DNA of 64,000 bases from Mytilus trossulus (Eukaryota > Mollusca > Bivalvia > Mytilida > Mytilidae). How positions within the stretch are numbered: position 1 is the stretch's first letter; each line of letters opens with the position of its first letter. Below the pieces are notes generated by a model. It did no database searches, was not told the origin of the DNA, and was given only the letters and a program-made list of their open reading frames with translations. Positions 47,789 to 60,900 of this stretch are shown here, piece by piece. The stretch covers positions 20,321,862 to 20,385,861 of the forward strand of contig NC_086379.1 of assembly GCF_036588685.1 (NCBI RefSeq), read 5' to 3'. The translations under genes and the position numbers were made by a program.

Positions 47789-47793
47789 TAAAT

Positions 47794-48958
47794 GTGGTCG
47801 AATATTTTACAAATAAATCGTATGCGCAATATTGTGCAACTGAAGGTTTCTTTCTGAAACATTTCAAAAATATAAATGTAAAAATAAAATAAAAAAAGAT
47901 ATGTACCCTTTAAAAAAAAACATGATTTAGTTTATTTATGTTCATGCACCAGTTGGATTATTTACTGGGATTTAAAATCATGAATAGATATAACATGTAT
48001 ATATCGGTGTTGACATGTTGATTCGACCGGAACATACGCAAATCGGCATTTTTTGTATACAGTGAACGTGTTTGATTTTAGCAGCCTTTTCCCTTGTCCA
48101 TGCAATTTATTAGATAAAACCAACATCAATATATCAAGCATTAAGTATTAATTTTTTTTTCTGAAATGTGCCATCAACATATTATCAGAAACTGTTTATT
48201 GTTAAATGCAAGATGTTTTTTTTTACTGAAAAACGTACTTTTCGTTTTTTTTCAAAATTCATTTATTCAAAACAATTGAAAAAAAATGATACATTATAAA
48301 CAGTATTATGATTCAAGAGAAATCATGTTTTGATCGACTGATATAATCTGAACGCCAATCAGAAAACCCTAACTGTTCTCGATAAACTTAAAAAAGAAAC
48401 AACAAAAACACCTGGGTCATATAAAAATGATTGTTTTGTATTTTCAAAATGTTCAATAAATGCAATTACATTTATTTTTGTAAAACATGAGTACAATGTT
48501 TATCTTAAGAAATTTAATTTGCATTATGCATTACCTTAGAAATTTGCATTCGTATGTGAATAGAAATGACTATATTTTATATTTTAAAATACAAGCATTT
48601 GATTGCCAAATTCAAGTTGATAATTATGATAACGTTGATAAAACATTAGGTAAACAAAAACAAATTATTAACTTGTGTATTTTCAGTTTAAGCATTTTTA
48701 TCCCGTCTTTCCATAACAAGTTCATTTTTAAACAATTAATCATATTCAATTGAGAGAAAAAACATGGCCACATTCCAAAAGCCCGATCCCAGCCGGAAAT
48801 TGTACCTATCATATTTTGACCTAGAATTGAAGTGATTTTATACGAAAAACGGAAATTATATATAAATACATACAAAAGTAAGTATTAAGTCCTTGTATTT
48901 ACTTCCCTATGTGTACGACTGAGTTCATTCATAAGATGTGCGTACATTTATTAACAAG
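47794..48958. other. Intergenic upstream of the lectin/SRCR receptor
   Basis: Very AT-rich. No exon or repeat recognised. No clear promoter element beyond TATA-like runs such as TTATATATAAATAC at about 48855, roughly 100 bp before the ATG. Confidence 0.35.
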
Positions 48959-51900
48959 ATGGTGAGAACACGAATTAACAAAATACTTATAATTGGCTTG
49001 GAATTTTCACTTTTATGTTATGCAATGGAAACAGGTAAGCACTAGAAATGCCGAGTAAAATCCCGTATTTAAAAATAAATATAATTTTAGCACTTTTTTA
49101 GTTTTTTTCATGTTTAAATACAGTTTTTTTTCACACATTTTTGAATACATCCGCCTTTAATATGTGTAAAGTATTACGAAATACACTGTCCTTTGTATAA
49201 TAATTTTTCTAAAAAGAGACTCATATACACTCTTTTATATAATTCACTGACAGACATATTTTAAATTGAGAATGGAAATGGAGAATGTATCAACGAGACA
49301 ACAACCCGACCATAGAACAGACATCAGCAGAAGGTGCATGTATTTTCGAGTTCACCGTTTAATCAAATTTTTACATTTTCCTTTAAAGACAATTCGGTTT
49401 GCCTTTACTACATAATTGTGATTTTATTGTCAACTCAAGATAAAAAAAATATAGAATCTGTTTATTAAAATATGCTTACTTTTATTTACGATAGCAGCTA
49501 AAACGTTTTTATCTTTGTTCTTTTAATAACACTTATTTCTATGTTTGATTCACAAATAAACACGTTCTTGATTTGTTGTATTCATAAACGCATGATCTGG
49601 ATTATAATAAGTAGATGTGCAAATTATATAAGACAGAATTGATAAATTAACGTAAAATAAATATTTGTAGGAGTTACCGAAAAAGTAATTCTCTGTGATC
49701 AGGGTAAGGACCAGATAAAACATTTACAATGTTCAGCAGGCACCACAGTCTTTCCGAACTTTTTTACTGTTGGAAGCACGTGTAATTCAGGCAATAACTA
49801 TGAAACCTGTCTGTCAAACGTAAAAAGAAACTTTCAAATCGATTGCTTTGATAAAAACAATTGTACGTTGTCCTCAAAGATTTTATCGGAAAACGAATGT
49901 CAAGAAAAACCCAAGTATCTCAATGTATTCTTTCAATGTAAATGTAAGTACAATGCTAATTAGTCGAATTAAATAAATATTATTTAAGTTAAGCATATAG
50001 CGCTATAATTTTCTTTTACCTAAGCAAGATATTTTAGGTTAAATACCAAGCTCACAATTTCAATATTTTTTTTAACAAAATTGTACAGATCATTTGTACT
50101 TCTTGATGTATTGTATGTCTTTCATATTTTAGTATACATAAAAAATTAGTAGCCATCAAATTGAAAAATTCGTTTAATGTAACAAAAGTTAAAAAAAAAA
50201 AACAACACCTGCCCACCGTTCGTGTACTGAAGATTTTGAATGTATTGATATACGATGTATTTGCATGACACTTTGAGTATTTCTATGTATTGTTTCGTAG
50301 ATAAAACGGTCAAATTGCATATGCATTATATGTCGACGTATTCCGATACAGAGTGTGCGAGCTTTAATCATTGCCGTGTTCAAACTTTCAGACTGAGTGC
50401 AATTTGAAAGCAGATAAAGTACGGTTATGAAAATGTTAAGCAATTCCCTTTTGATTTATAAAGCCTTTTTCAAATGATTCATACAGGTATAATCATGTAA
50501 CTATTGTTTTTTTCCCCATTCATTCATTTAGCTTGGGTGTGGCATCACTTTGATCATCAACCTACTAATGTCTACACTTGTGCAAATCGTCTTCCAGAAA
50601 TACAATGTCCATTATTGAAGCTGTATTACGTTCACATTATACGTGTGCAATTGATAAATGACGATGAATGTGAGACAAAAGAAACGGGTCCTGATTGCGC
50701 ATCTAACCGTTTACGACAATTATGCGATAAAAAATGGCGATGCGAGTCCGATACATCTCGGGATCCATGCTTGTTTAATTACAGATATGCAAGTCTTTCG
50801 TACTGGTGTAAAGGTAGGTAGTAATTGTTATACTAACAATCATTTACATCGGTATATTGAGTATTCATGAAATTTGTGTATAATTTTTTATTCAATTGAA
50901 TTGAACAAAACGCAAGTATATACAGGTTACATCAGCCCATACACAATATGCGTAAATAGAATTAACAAAGAAGTCAAGTTGCCGTCATATTTTTTCAAAT
51001 GCAATGTAGTAAGACCTTTGTATATCTTATGAAAGAATATTAAATGCACGTACAAATCTATTCGTCCTTTTTGTTTTATCCATGAGTATGTACTTCACAT
51101 CTTGTTTTTGACAGCATCAGATTTGAAATACCAGTTTCAGTAAACAAAATATTAATACCATCGTTCTGCCAATTTAAAACGTTTAAGTTAGAATATTAAA
51201 TTTCATTGAAAAGATAAGAATGATTAGAAATGATGTACCCTTGTGATGATCAAAGCTGAACATATGGAAATTTTATAGAAAATGCACAGCCTTTTCCAAA
51301 GTATTCACATACAAGTGTAGGGCAATTTGGTACATGCAGGCCTAGAAATAATTTCCTTATAACAAGTTAATCAATTTGGATTCTAGTTGAAAACAAAAAA
51401 AAATATGGACTAATTCAACATGCTCAAGTACAAATTTTAAGATGCACACGATTTGAGTGATTCAGTAATTTTCTTTTTTTAAATTTGAAATATTAAAAAA
51501 TGTTTAAAATTTTACAACAAACACCTCTGAATTAAAGTCTAAGGATATTCTACAAAAATCGTGTTTTTTTTTGCCACATATGTCCCTTTTCCCTTGGTAT
51601 TCGTACAAAACCCTATTATTCATTATCTTTGCTGTTTTGAGAAGGGTCATTCTTATTGAAAGAACTGTTTTAAGTTACCAGATCCATTAACAAACAGCGT
51701 GTTAAGATATTCATCGCTTAGTAAAAACGAGATGAATGTTTACATGTACTACACTACAAACTGCTCAGAGTAAGAAAAGGCCAGATTTTGTACTCGAAAA
51801 TTGTCTCAACAGTACTTAACTGTACTTAATTGTACTCGACGTTGTCTCGACTTTCCTTAACTATTCTGATTCAGTACTTGATGATCTTGGTGTAGTCTGA

Positions 51901-54900
51901 AATGGTCTCCACCAACGTTCTGGAATTGTCTCGATCAAGGTTTGACAAGTCTGGACCTATCTCAACTTGACTCAGTCTCAGTTATAAAAAAACAAAAGTG
52001 TACTATCTGAATTTTGTCCAAAATTCCAAATCCTAGCTTTAGTTACCTAGATTTATTAAATTCTTTAATTTGACAACAATACAACAAACTACGTAATGAC
52101 CTGGGATTACGTAAGATCAATTTATAACTTAGATAGATGCATAGTTTGATGAAAATCCGAGTTGATTTTAAAAAGTCATCAAACAATTAAAGTGTACTTT
52201 ATGAATATAGTCCGAACTGCAAATTCTACCTTTGTTTACCTAGATTTATTGAATTTCTAAATTGAACAGTAATACACCACACAACATAATGACCTGGGAT
52301 TCAGTAAGCTCAATATATTACTAAGATAGCTGGATAAATTGATGAAAATCTTAGTTGATTTCAAAAAGTAATAAAAATATACTGAACGGCTTTAGAAACG
52401 CAACACTCGTTTTGTTGATTTGTTTTACCAAATCTTGTTTGATTCTCTTATAACTTCTGTCCATGCTTATCATACTTCTTTCTCCTTACAAAAAATCAAA
52501 ATCTGACTTACCTGTGGTTATTGAACATACCGAATTTTTAAGTCGCACGAATTTCTTTAAGCGAAATTTTGGACACATGAAAGATTGTTTCAGGTTTTTT
52601 TGCTTTCTCAAACAGTTCTTTAAATCTTTTGCCTCACTTAATTCAGTTTAAAAATGTTGCATCCCAATTTTGCCAAGACTGAGAAATAAAAAACTGAATT
52701 ACTTCTTAAGAATACTGCAAACATGAAAACATAAACGTGCTGCAACCATACTTTATGACTTCAGAAATTCGTCTTACTGTCCTTCCGACAACGAAACAAG
52801 TAGACCAGATTTGTTTCTAGCCTTCAATGAACAGATCAACGTGAAGTGACAATGAAACGTCAACAGAATTTGAATACGCAACGTCATTTACAAGACATGT
52901 TTACTGCCGCAACGTCAACTGCTAATCAAATTGCCGAGTGTCATTGAGTACAGATTCATGCCATAAATGTTTCCCATAAACTGAATTACCAATGAATTGA
53001 CTGAAGGAAAACCTTTAAAGCCATCAAGTTCCAACCGCATAATTGCAAAAAGCAATTAATGGGTCGAACAAATGCAAAATCAGAAGGTGTGAAACAGAAC
53101 CTAAAACATGTCAGACAGTATTTGTTGACCCTTCTGACAATCATTTTGGTGTTTGTAACAGGCAGTCATCGCTTTTGACGGTGACACATTCATTCAAAAA
53201 CAAAACAAAAATAATTAGTGTTGCGTTTCTAAAGCCGATCAGTATAATTGAAGTTTAATGTTTGAATATAGTTCGAACTGCAAATTCTAACTTTCTTCAC
53301 CTACCCGTATATTAATTTAAATCTAAAATTCACCAGCAATAAACCAAACTTCATAACGACCTGGGATTCAGCAAGATAAATATATAAGTAAGATTTATGC
53401 ATAGTTTGATGAATATCCAAGTTGATTTGAAACTTTTATAAACAATACGAAAGAAGCCTCTCTGAATTTAATCATTTTTTTTTTCACCTATTAATTTAAA
53501 TCTTTTATTTCACAGCAGTGAGTCAAACTACCAAACACACTAGAATTTTGTAAGATCTATATTTAATTTAGTTAGATGGGCTGAGTTACACCAGCCGAGT
53601 CTAAATTAGAAGGTCAAGACTGGTCGAGACCATTTTAGACTACACCAAGATCATCAAGTACTGAATAAATCTTATTGAGTAAAGTCGACACCTAGTCGAG
53701 TACAATTAGGTACAGTTAAGTAATGTCGGAATTAGTCGAGTAAAATGTGCTCTCGACTTTACCATGTTTACTGGTCGAGCAAAAAAACTGGGCTTTTCTG
53801 ACACTTAGCAGTTTGTAGTGTAATTATCTTGTTCGGATCTGTGATAGTCCGGCATGTTTAATTAGTTAAATTGTCTATTAGGTACCGACTACTAGTATAT
53901 ATCTGGCAGAGACCTTTTAAAGTACAACTATCTTATCATTGAGTCTGAAAATTTAGGGATATTTTCCTTTTTTGTGTTTCAGACCCTGCAGTTACGTTTG
54001 GTACGATAAAGACACCAACGGATAACCCTAGTTACTCTTCTTCAGGTTCAGTTCTTTATCTTATTATAAAAACGATGATTTCTTATAACCAACGTATGTG
54101 ATATAATCGTGAAAAAATATGTGTATTTTTTATTGTATATATTCTATTGCAGCTGATTCTTTTATCATTTGTACAAATATTATGCAGTACGTAAATTTAG
54201 CTAATTGATGTGTTTTATGTAGTGATGATAAACAGTTTTAATATTTGAATCATCCTTTACATACTCACCTGAACGCTCAGAATCAATCTTTCGATAAGTG
54301 AATTAAACACAGAATCTTAAGCATCCCATTACATCGACACATGTAATAAATTAATGCGTAGCACATTGCCATGCACCTAGCCAATGTTGTATTGTCTTCA
54401 AACAAATGGTTTTTTCTACGTCTGTTTTGATTAATTTACAGATAAGATATTACCGGTATAAAGCGATATAAGACGCTGTGGTATGAGAGCCAATGACCAT
54501 CCTTCAATGTTCATGGCTGTAAACGACTAATACATGCTCATGCGTATCCAATCTCAAGCTTTTGAGTTGAAGTAAAGGTCTCATTGATACGGATTCAATG
54601 AAGTCGATTTATTCACTTGCAAACGAATAAATCATCAGTGGTGTTTATGTGTCTATTTCGATAAAACTGAACCAAATTGATTGTTATTAGCGAATTATAA
54701 TAGAATTAATACACTTCTTTATGTTTGAACCACACTAAATCTAAATCTATTCTGTTCATGTCTTGTAGTTAATGCCTCATTAAGTAAATCCAAGAAAACA
54801 TGTTACATGAGTGTTTGTATGTTTTAAACAATCTCTTATTTTGTCTTGTAGATAATGAAATTGAAATTCAAACATCTACGATTAAATGTGAGTCGTATAT

Positions 54901-57900
54901 AAGACTTTAATATATCACTGTTTAACGCTTGAATTTCCGAACTCAGTTTTGCCAGTTCAAAGTACATATATTTTCTGTGCACTAAGTTATTATAACTATG
55001 ACTTACTAAAGCATTCATAGGTTAAGAAATTCTAATAGTGATAAATATTTTATAGCGTTTACTTTCAATTTAGATACAATTGTTTCAATACTTCTCCGCC
55101 TGAAGCTAAAATCCTTATACCATATGGCATTATCTAAAAAAAAACATACATACATACAAAACTTGTATTTTGAATATACATTAAAACATACAGTATTCGT
55201 TTTGACGAAATCTTGATAATAAATTGAATATACATGCTCAGATTTTTATAGACTAGTGAAAGCACGCAGGATTGAAACTATCCATTTTAAAAGTAAATTC
55301 GAACCCAGGATAAAGGGAGGTTCTAACAATGTTTCCCTATTCAAAAACATTGGTCATGAATACCTTCATTAAACCTATATATTTTAGTACTCTCGGTTAT
55401 CGTCAGTTTTTTTTCTGCAAAATCCAACGTCCGACGTCTATCTTATATGGTATACCGACCCTTATTGACAACTGCATAACAGGTGTATGATATAACATTT
55501 ATAAGTATATATGCGCAGTATTCAAACCTCAAATTGAAGGATCATTTATTGAGAATGAAAAACAGTTAACTCATTTGCTAGAACAGAAAACAGTTGAACT
55601 TTGTAAGTCACTAATCAAAGGAAGCAATGACTTATTTGTAAGATATTAGTTTCCAAAAATCCTTCTAATGGTTTAGTATAATTGTTCTTTCCAATTTTAT
55701 TTTTCCACATTTGGATAAACGATTTAAAGTAATTTGTTTTCTTATTTAAGATAACGATTTACCTGCAATATATATGGATAACGATGGCCGTGTTATATTT
55801 TTCGACCAATCAAGCCAAACGGAAAACTACATTTGTAGTACCGGATGGGATGAAGTAGCTGCAAGAGTTTTTTGTCAGTCTATTAACCACACATGGATCG
55901 GGAATGCTACCGTTGGTGATAAAAAAATATCCGATTACCTGATCGTTCCTATTTCCTTTAATTGTTATGGTAACGAGACAAATTTGTTTAGTTGTAACTT
56001 AATCTCGGGCGAAAAAACATGTATGACTTCAAAAGTAGCTGTGGCTAAATGTTGCCAAGGTAAATATTTAACACTGTTATTTGTGAGTTTTGTGGTTTCA
56101 ATGATATATGTCTTAATATTAAATGTATAAGATATCTTTTGCGTTCGTTTAACGAATACAAAAATATCTATAACAGCAGTTCCCGTTTCAGTAGAAAACA
56201 CTGCATATAAGTTATTAAACAAATGATCAGATATATTCATCAGCAAAGATTGTTTAATCAACTGTTATGCTTATACTTTCATAAAGGCAAAGAATACATG
56301 TTAACCCCGAAATAAATTTTCAACGAATACAATTGATATAAGCTCTAATGGTGATTTGGTCAAAACCCAAATATTGAATATCCACGAGCATGCACTTTTT
56401 TCAATAAAATGTGTACACACGTAAAATAGAAACCTACTATTAGAATTAATTATAGAAAGGTCACACTAAGTTGATTTCTAGTTCATTGGACAACTGGTTT
56501 GTATTTTTTATTTTTTGAAAGTGATATGTGTATAGCTGAGTGCTCTACGAGAGAAGCGAGTGGTATTATTTTATTCAAACTATGCGATTGAAAAGTTGTA
56601 TAATTTGTGTACTGTCATAATCAGGCAACTACATCAACAATCGATGTTTATGTATCAAAACAGATGCCCTTGAGAAAGATATTGGATATTAACTATGTCC
56701 AGTTGGAACTATATATCCATATTTAGGATCAAAATAATGAATATGTGTTTGCGTTTTAGCATTTTAGCATTTTAAACAAGATAGTTTATAAAAGTTATAT
56801 TGCAATATTTGAGATCCCAAGGTACTCGTATAAAAATATTCCCTTAAAATGATTATCATGCAAATTAGTTACATTATTCTGACTAAGCAAAATACTCTTT
56901 GTTTTACGCATAAAAATAGCCACTAATATACAACTGTTGAGATTGATTAGAATTGGTTGAACCAATTACACGCTAGTTAATATCATTAAAAGTTAGTATA
57001 AGTTTTCACAATCTTCTGTGGGTCTTTAAAGTTTAGGGTAACTCATTTCATCAAAGACAGATAAGTATATGCGGTTGTAGATTGTAAATGTCGATGATTG
57101 TAACAAATATAAAACATGTTAAAGTGTATGGACATGAACGGTAACGAAGGATTTTTAATTATTCCATTCTCAAACAGGTCTGCAAAGGTAGACATAGAAG
57201 CAAATCGGATTACTATGTTTTCGATAACTCCATTTTCACGGTAGGATATTTGATTTCAAAGTTAATATCTTTAAAAAAAGAGCCGAGAAAGCCAAAGAAC
57301 TAGGAATACTATAAGTGTGGCAAATGGACTCATATGTAATGAATAATGAAATTGTTCTTGAGATTAACTTATATAACGATGTTTATTTTACACACAGATA
57401 CAGGCGGACTCAATGAATGTGTAATTACTTCATCAAGCCATGAAACCTCTGCAGATGTTACGGACTATTCAACAATCGGTAATTATACAATTTACTATAT
57501 ATTCAAAACATATAAAGATTTTCTTGTTAAATATACAATGGAGTTTAAAATTCCTCTTATGGTTTGTGGAATGCAAATGATCGGATGTAGATATATGTAT
57601 AACAAGAATGGCTGAATTAAAAAGAAAATTTCGGTTTCGTGATTTTCTCCGTCATTTTCTGTATGCTCTTTTGTATGTTTGGGTGTTTTAGGCATCAACA
57701 CTGACAAGCTTGTGGACGGTCATTAATAGTCACCACTTGAGAGTTTCTAGATATAAAACCTTTGAAGAAAGACTCCAGAAATATTCCGAAACGGCATATT
57801 CAAGGTGTACATGTTAATCAGATGTGGATACTGAAAAATTCAAAAGAGTTATTGGTGAATTTACAACCTCAATCATTAAAACATTATACCATCATTAAAA

Positions 57901-60900
57901 CCTTTGATTTTTCAACTCTTTCACATACTAAACTTAAAACTCGACTGAAAGAACCCGTCGGCTCATGTTTCTTTAACAAAAAGGGCACTAGACGTTTCAA
58001 ATATCTAGTTTTGGGCAGGAAATGACCTTACTTTGTGAAAAAGCATACAGGGTCAAGGACCGACGAGGATTTCACTGTCGTGCTGGACTTTTTAATTGAC
58101 AACATATTTGTTGAATTAAGTGGTTTGGTCTTCCAACAGACTATTGGTATCCCAGTGGGTACCAATTGCGCTACGCTACTTGCAGATTTTTGTTATATTC
58201 CTATGAAGCAGAATTTATACAAAGGCTTGTACAGAAAGGAGGAAAAAAGTTAGTCCAGTCTTTTAATTTCACCTTTCGGTATATTGATGATGTACTGTCT
58301 CTAAATAATAATAGATTAAGTGATCACTTACATTTAATATATCCAAGTGAGCTTGAAATTAAAGATATTACCGACACAGATAAATCTGTTCTATATTTTG
58401 ACCTTTTTCTCGAAATGAATACTGATGGTAGGTTGATTACCAAAATTTATGACAAACGCGATGATTTTTGTTTTCCTAAATTCTACTTTCCGTTTCTGTG
58501 TAGCAACATCCCAGCGGCATCAGCAGATTTAGTATGTGTGTCTCAATTGAAACGTTACTCAAGAGCTAGCTCAAAGTACGTTTATTTTGTTGAACGAGGA
58601 ATACTGCTTTTTCAAATGTTGCTAAGACAGGGCTATGAGTCAATCAAATAGGGTCATCAATCAAGAAATTTTACGGTCGCCATCATGAGCTGATTGAAAA
58701 GTGTGTCAGAAATCATATCTTATATTTTTCCTCAGTGATAATATCTTTCAATCTTTACCGAACTGAACAAAGAAATAACACGAAGGGTGCCGTATACGGT
58801 GCAGGAAATGCTTACTTTTCCGGAGCACCTGGTTTCACTTCCGGTTTTTAGTACAGTTCATGTGTTTTTTTTAATTATTATTCATAACTGTTGATGTAAA
58901 TGTTCTTTGGTTTTGAGAGTCTTTGTTTACTCCATGGTTTTGATTGTCATTGATTTACATTAAAAAGGCAATTTTCAATATAAAATGCATCTTGCAAAAC
59001 TATTTGTCGATACCTGCTTTGAAGGAAAGTCCTGAATTGATCATCATAGCAAATTTTGACCTCAGCATTGAATATTTTTACATTATAAGAGGTGCAATTT
59101 ATAAAAAAATGTGATGGAGTTCTCGAGACAACCTACATATTACTGATTTGATAATTTTATTTCAAAAGTTTGACCCCTTCTCTGAAATCAAAACTTCGAA
59201 ATGAAGTTGCATATTTTCATAACTGTTTAAAAACTAAAAGTTTTAACATTTGAATTTAAACACATTTTATTCATTATGATATGAAAAGGATTGAGCACCC
59301 GCAAATCCGATAAAACACTCTTCATATTACATGTTCAAGTTATAATTCGATTATTAACAACAGTTATTGTATTTGAACTAATATAATATAGTTGAAGCTG
59401 CATGCTACTTATGAGTACACACGTGCAAACATATGGTTACAGTGTTACTAACCAAATATAAAGTATATAAGCAGTTACTCAGCTTTTAATCAAGTATATT
59501 GCAACATGCACACATCCTTGATAAGTCATTAGAAATATATATGTGTATAGCTTGACAAAGACACTAAGCTTGATTAGTGGAATAAATAAATTATTGTTTG
59601 AAGTGGAGGTTAACAAAATATAAAGTAAAACTAAATAAAGCAAAAAATTAGTAAATTTTCAAACAAAACGTTGAGTGTCATTGATATATTTTTTAACAGA
59701 TTTAGAAATGACAATATTTATATCAAATCAAAATAATCAGTTTCCAAAAAGTAATAATTCAATATATATGTCAACATTATAGGCAGTGGAGTAAATGTAA
59801 TCAAATGGAACATTTTAATAATCAAATTCCAACCAAATATTCCACAATATATATTAACTGATTAATAAGCAAAACAAATGCAGTTGAAAAACTGTTGTAC
59901 TGAGTATAATTGACTAAATATCTTATGTTTAATTATCGTTTCTAATATATTTTCCCTGTATTTACAGGTTTATCAGTTGGTGTACCAGTGGCTATTGTTG
60001 CAGTTATCTGCATTCTGGTAATCGTTGTTTTTATCCGACGAAGGTAATGTATAATTATAAAAAATAAGCAGTGTAATGATTGCCAATGCGACAACTCTTC
60101 ACAAGAGACCAATTGACACCACAGAAATTAACAACTATAGGTCACCCGTCGGCCTTCAGAATTGAGCTAAGCTCATACCGCATAATCAGCTATAAATGGC
60201 CCTAAATTGGCAAATTTAAAACAATGCAAACGAGAAAACTAACGGCATTATTCATGTACAAAAAATGAATGAAAAACAAATATGTAACATATCAATGAAC
60301 GTCAACCACTAAATTACAGGTTATTTAATTGTTATATGTGTGTTTGTATCATCATAACATCATTACAAACAGCAGGATTTAGAAGTATTAAACATTAACG
60401 AAAACTAATTACTGACAATAGAAGGTTGGTTATATACCAAACTTATATTTTGATTCGAATACAATAGAAATCTCGAAATGATTTGTAGGAATCTCTGTGG
60501 TATCGGTTAAAGCATTTATAATTATGATAGTGCAAACTAAATAACTAATTCATTTTTCATATCTCGTTGTCGTTGCAGATTTTAATCTTTATAACGCATC
60601 ACTGTAGAGGTATAGAGGTTCCATAAGACATCTTAAAAAAATCCCTTATAATTGAAAATTTGGAAGTCCTTGTATCATAAATATGTTTTTGTGTATGAAA
60701 TATCTGTTTAGGTTAAGCAATTGTTCATAATTTTATCCCAAATACTTTACGTAAAATGGCATTTTTAAACAATCATATAAACCTATGTTGACATGTTTAT
60801 ATCATCATTGTAACATCCTATACCCATTTACAAATTAAAAAAAAAATGTCTTTATGTAAATATAGAAATAGTTACCTTATTTTCTTGGCATTGCACATTT

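Noticed and set aside
54766..54835. Acceptor-like CTTGTAG followed by an open stretch
   Set aside because: No donor before the in-frame TAA. It resembles a degenerate copy of the neighbouring mini-exon region.
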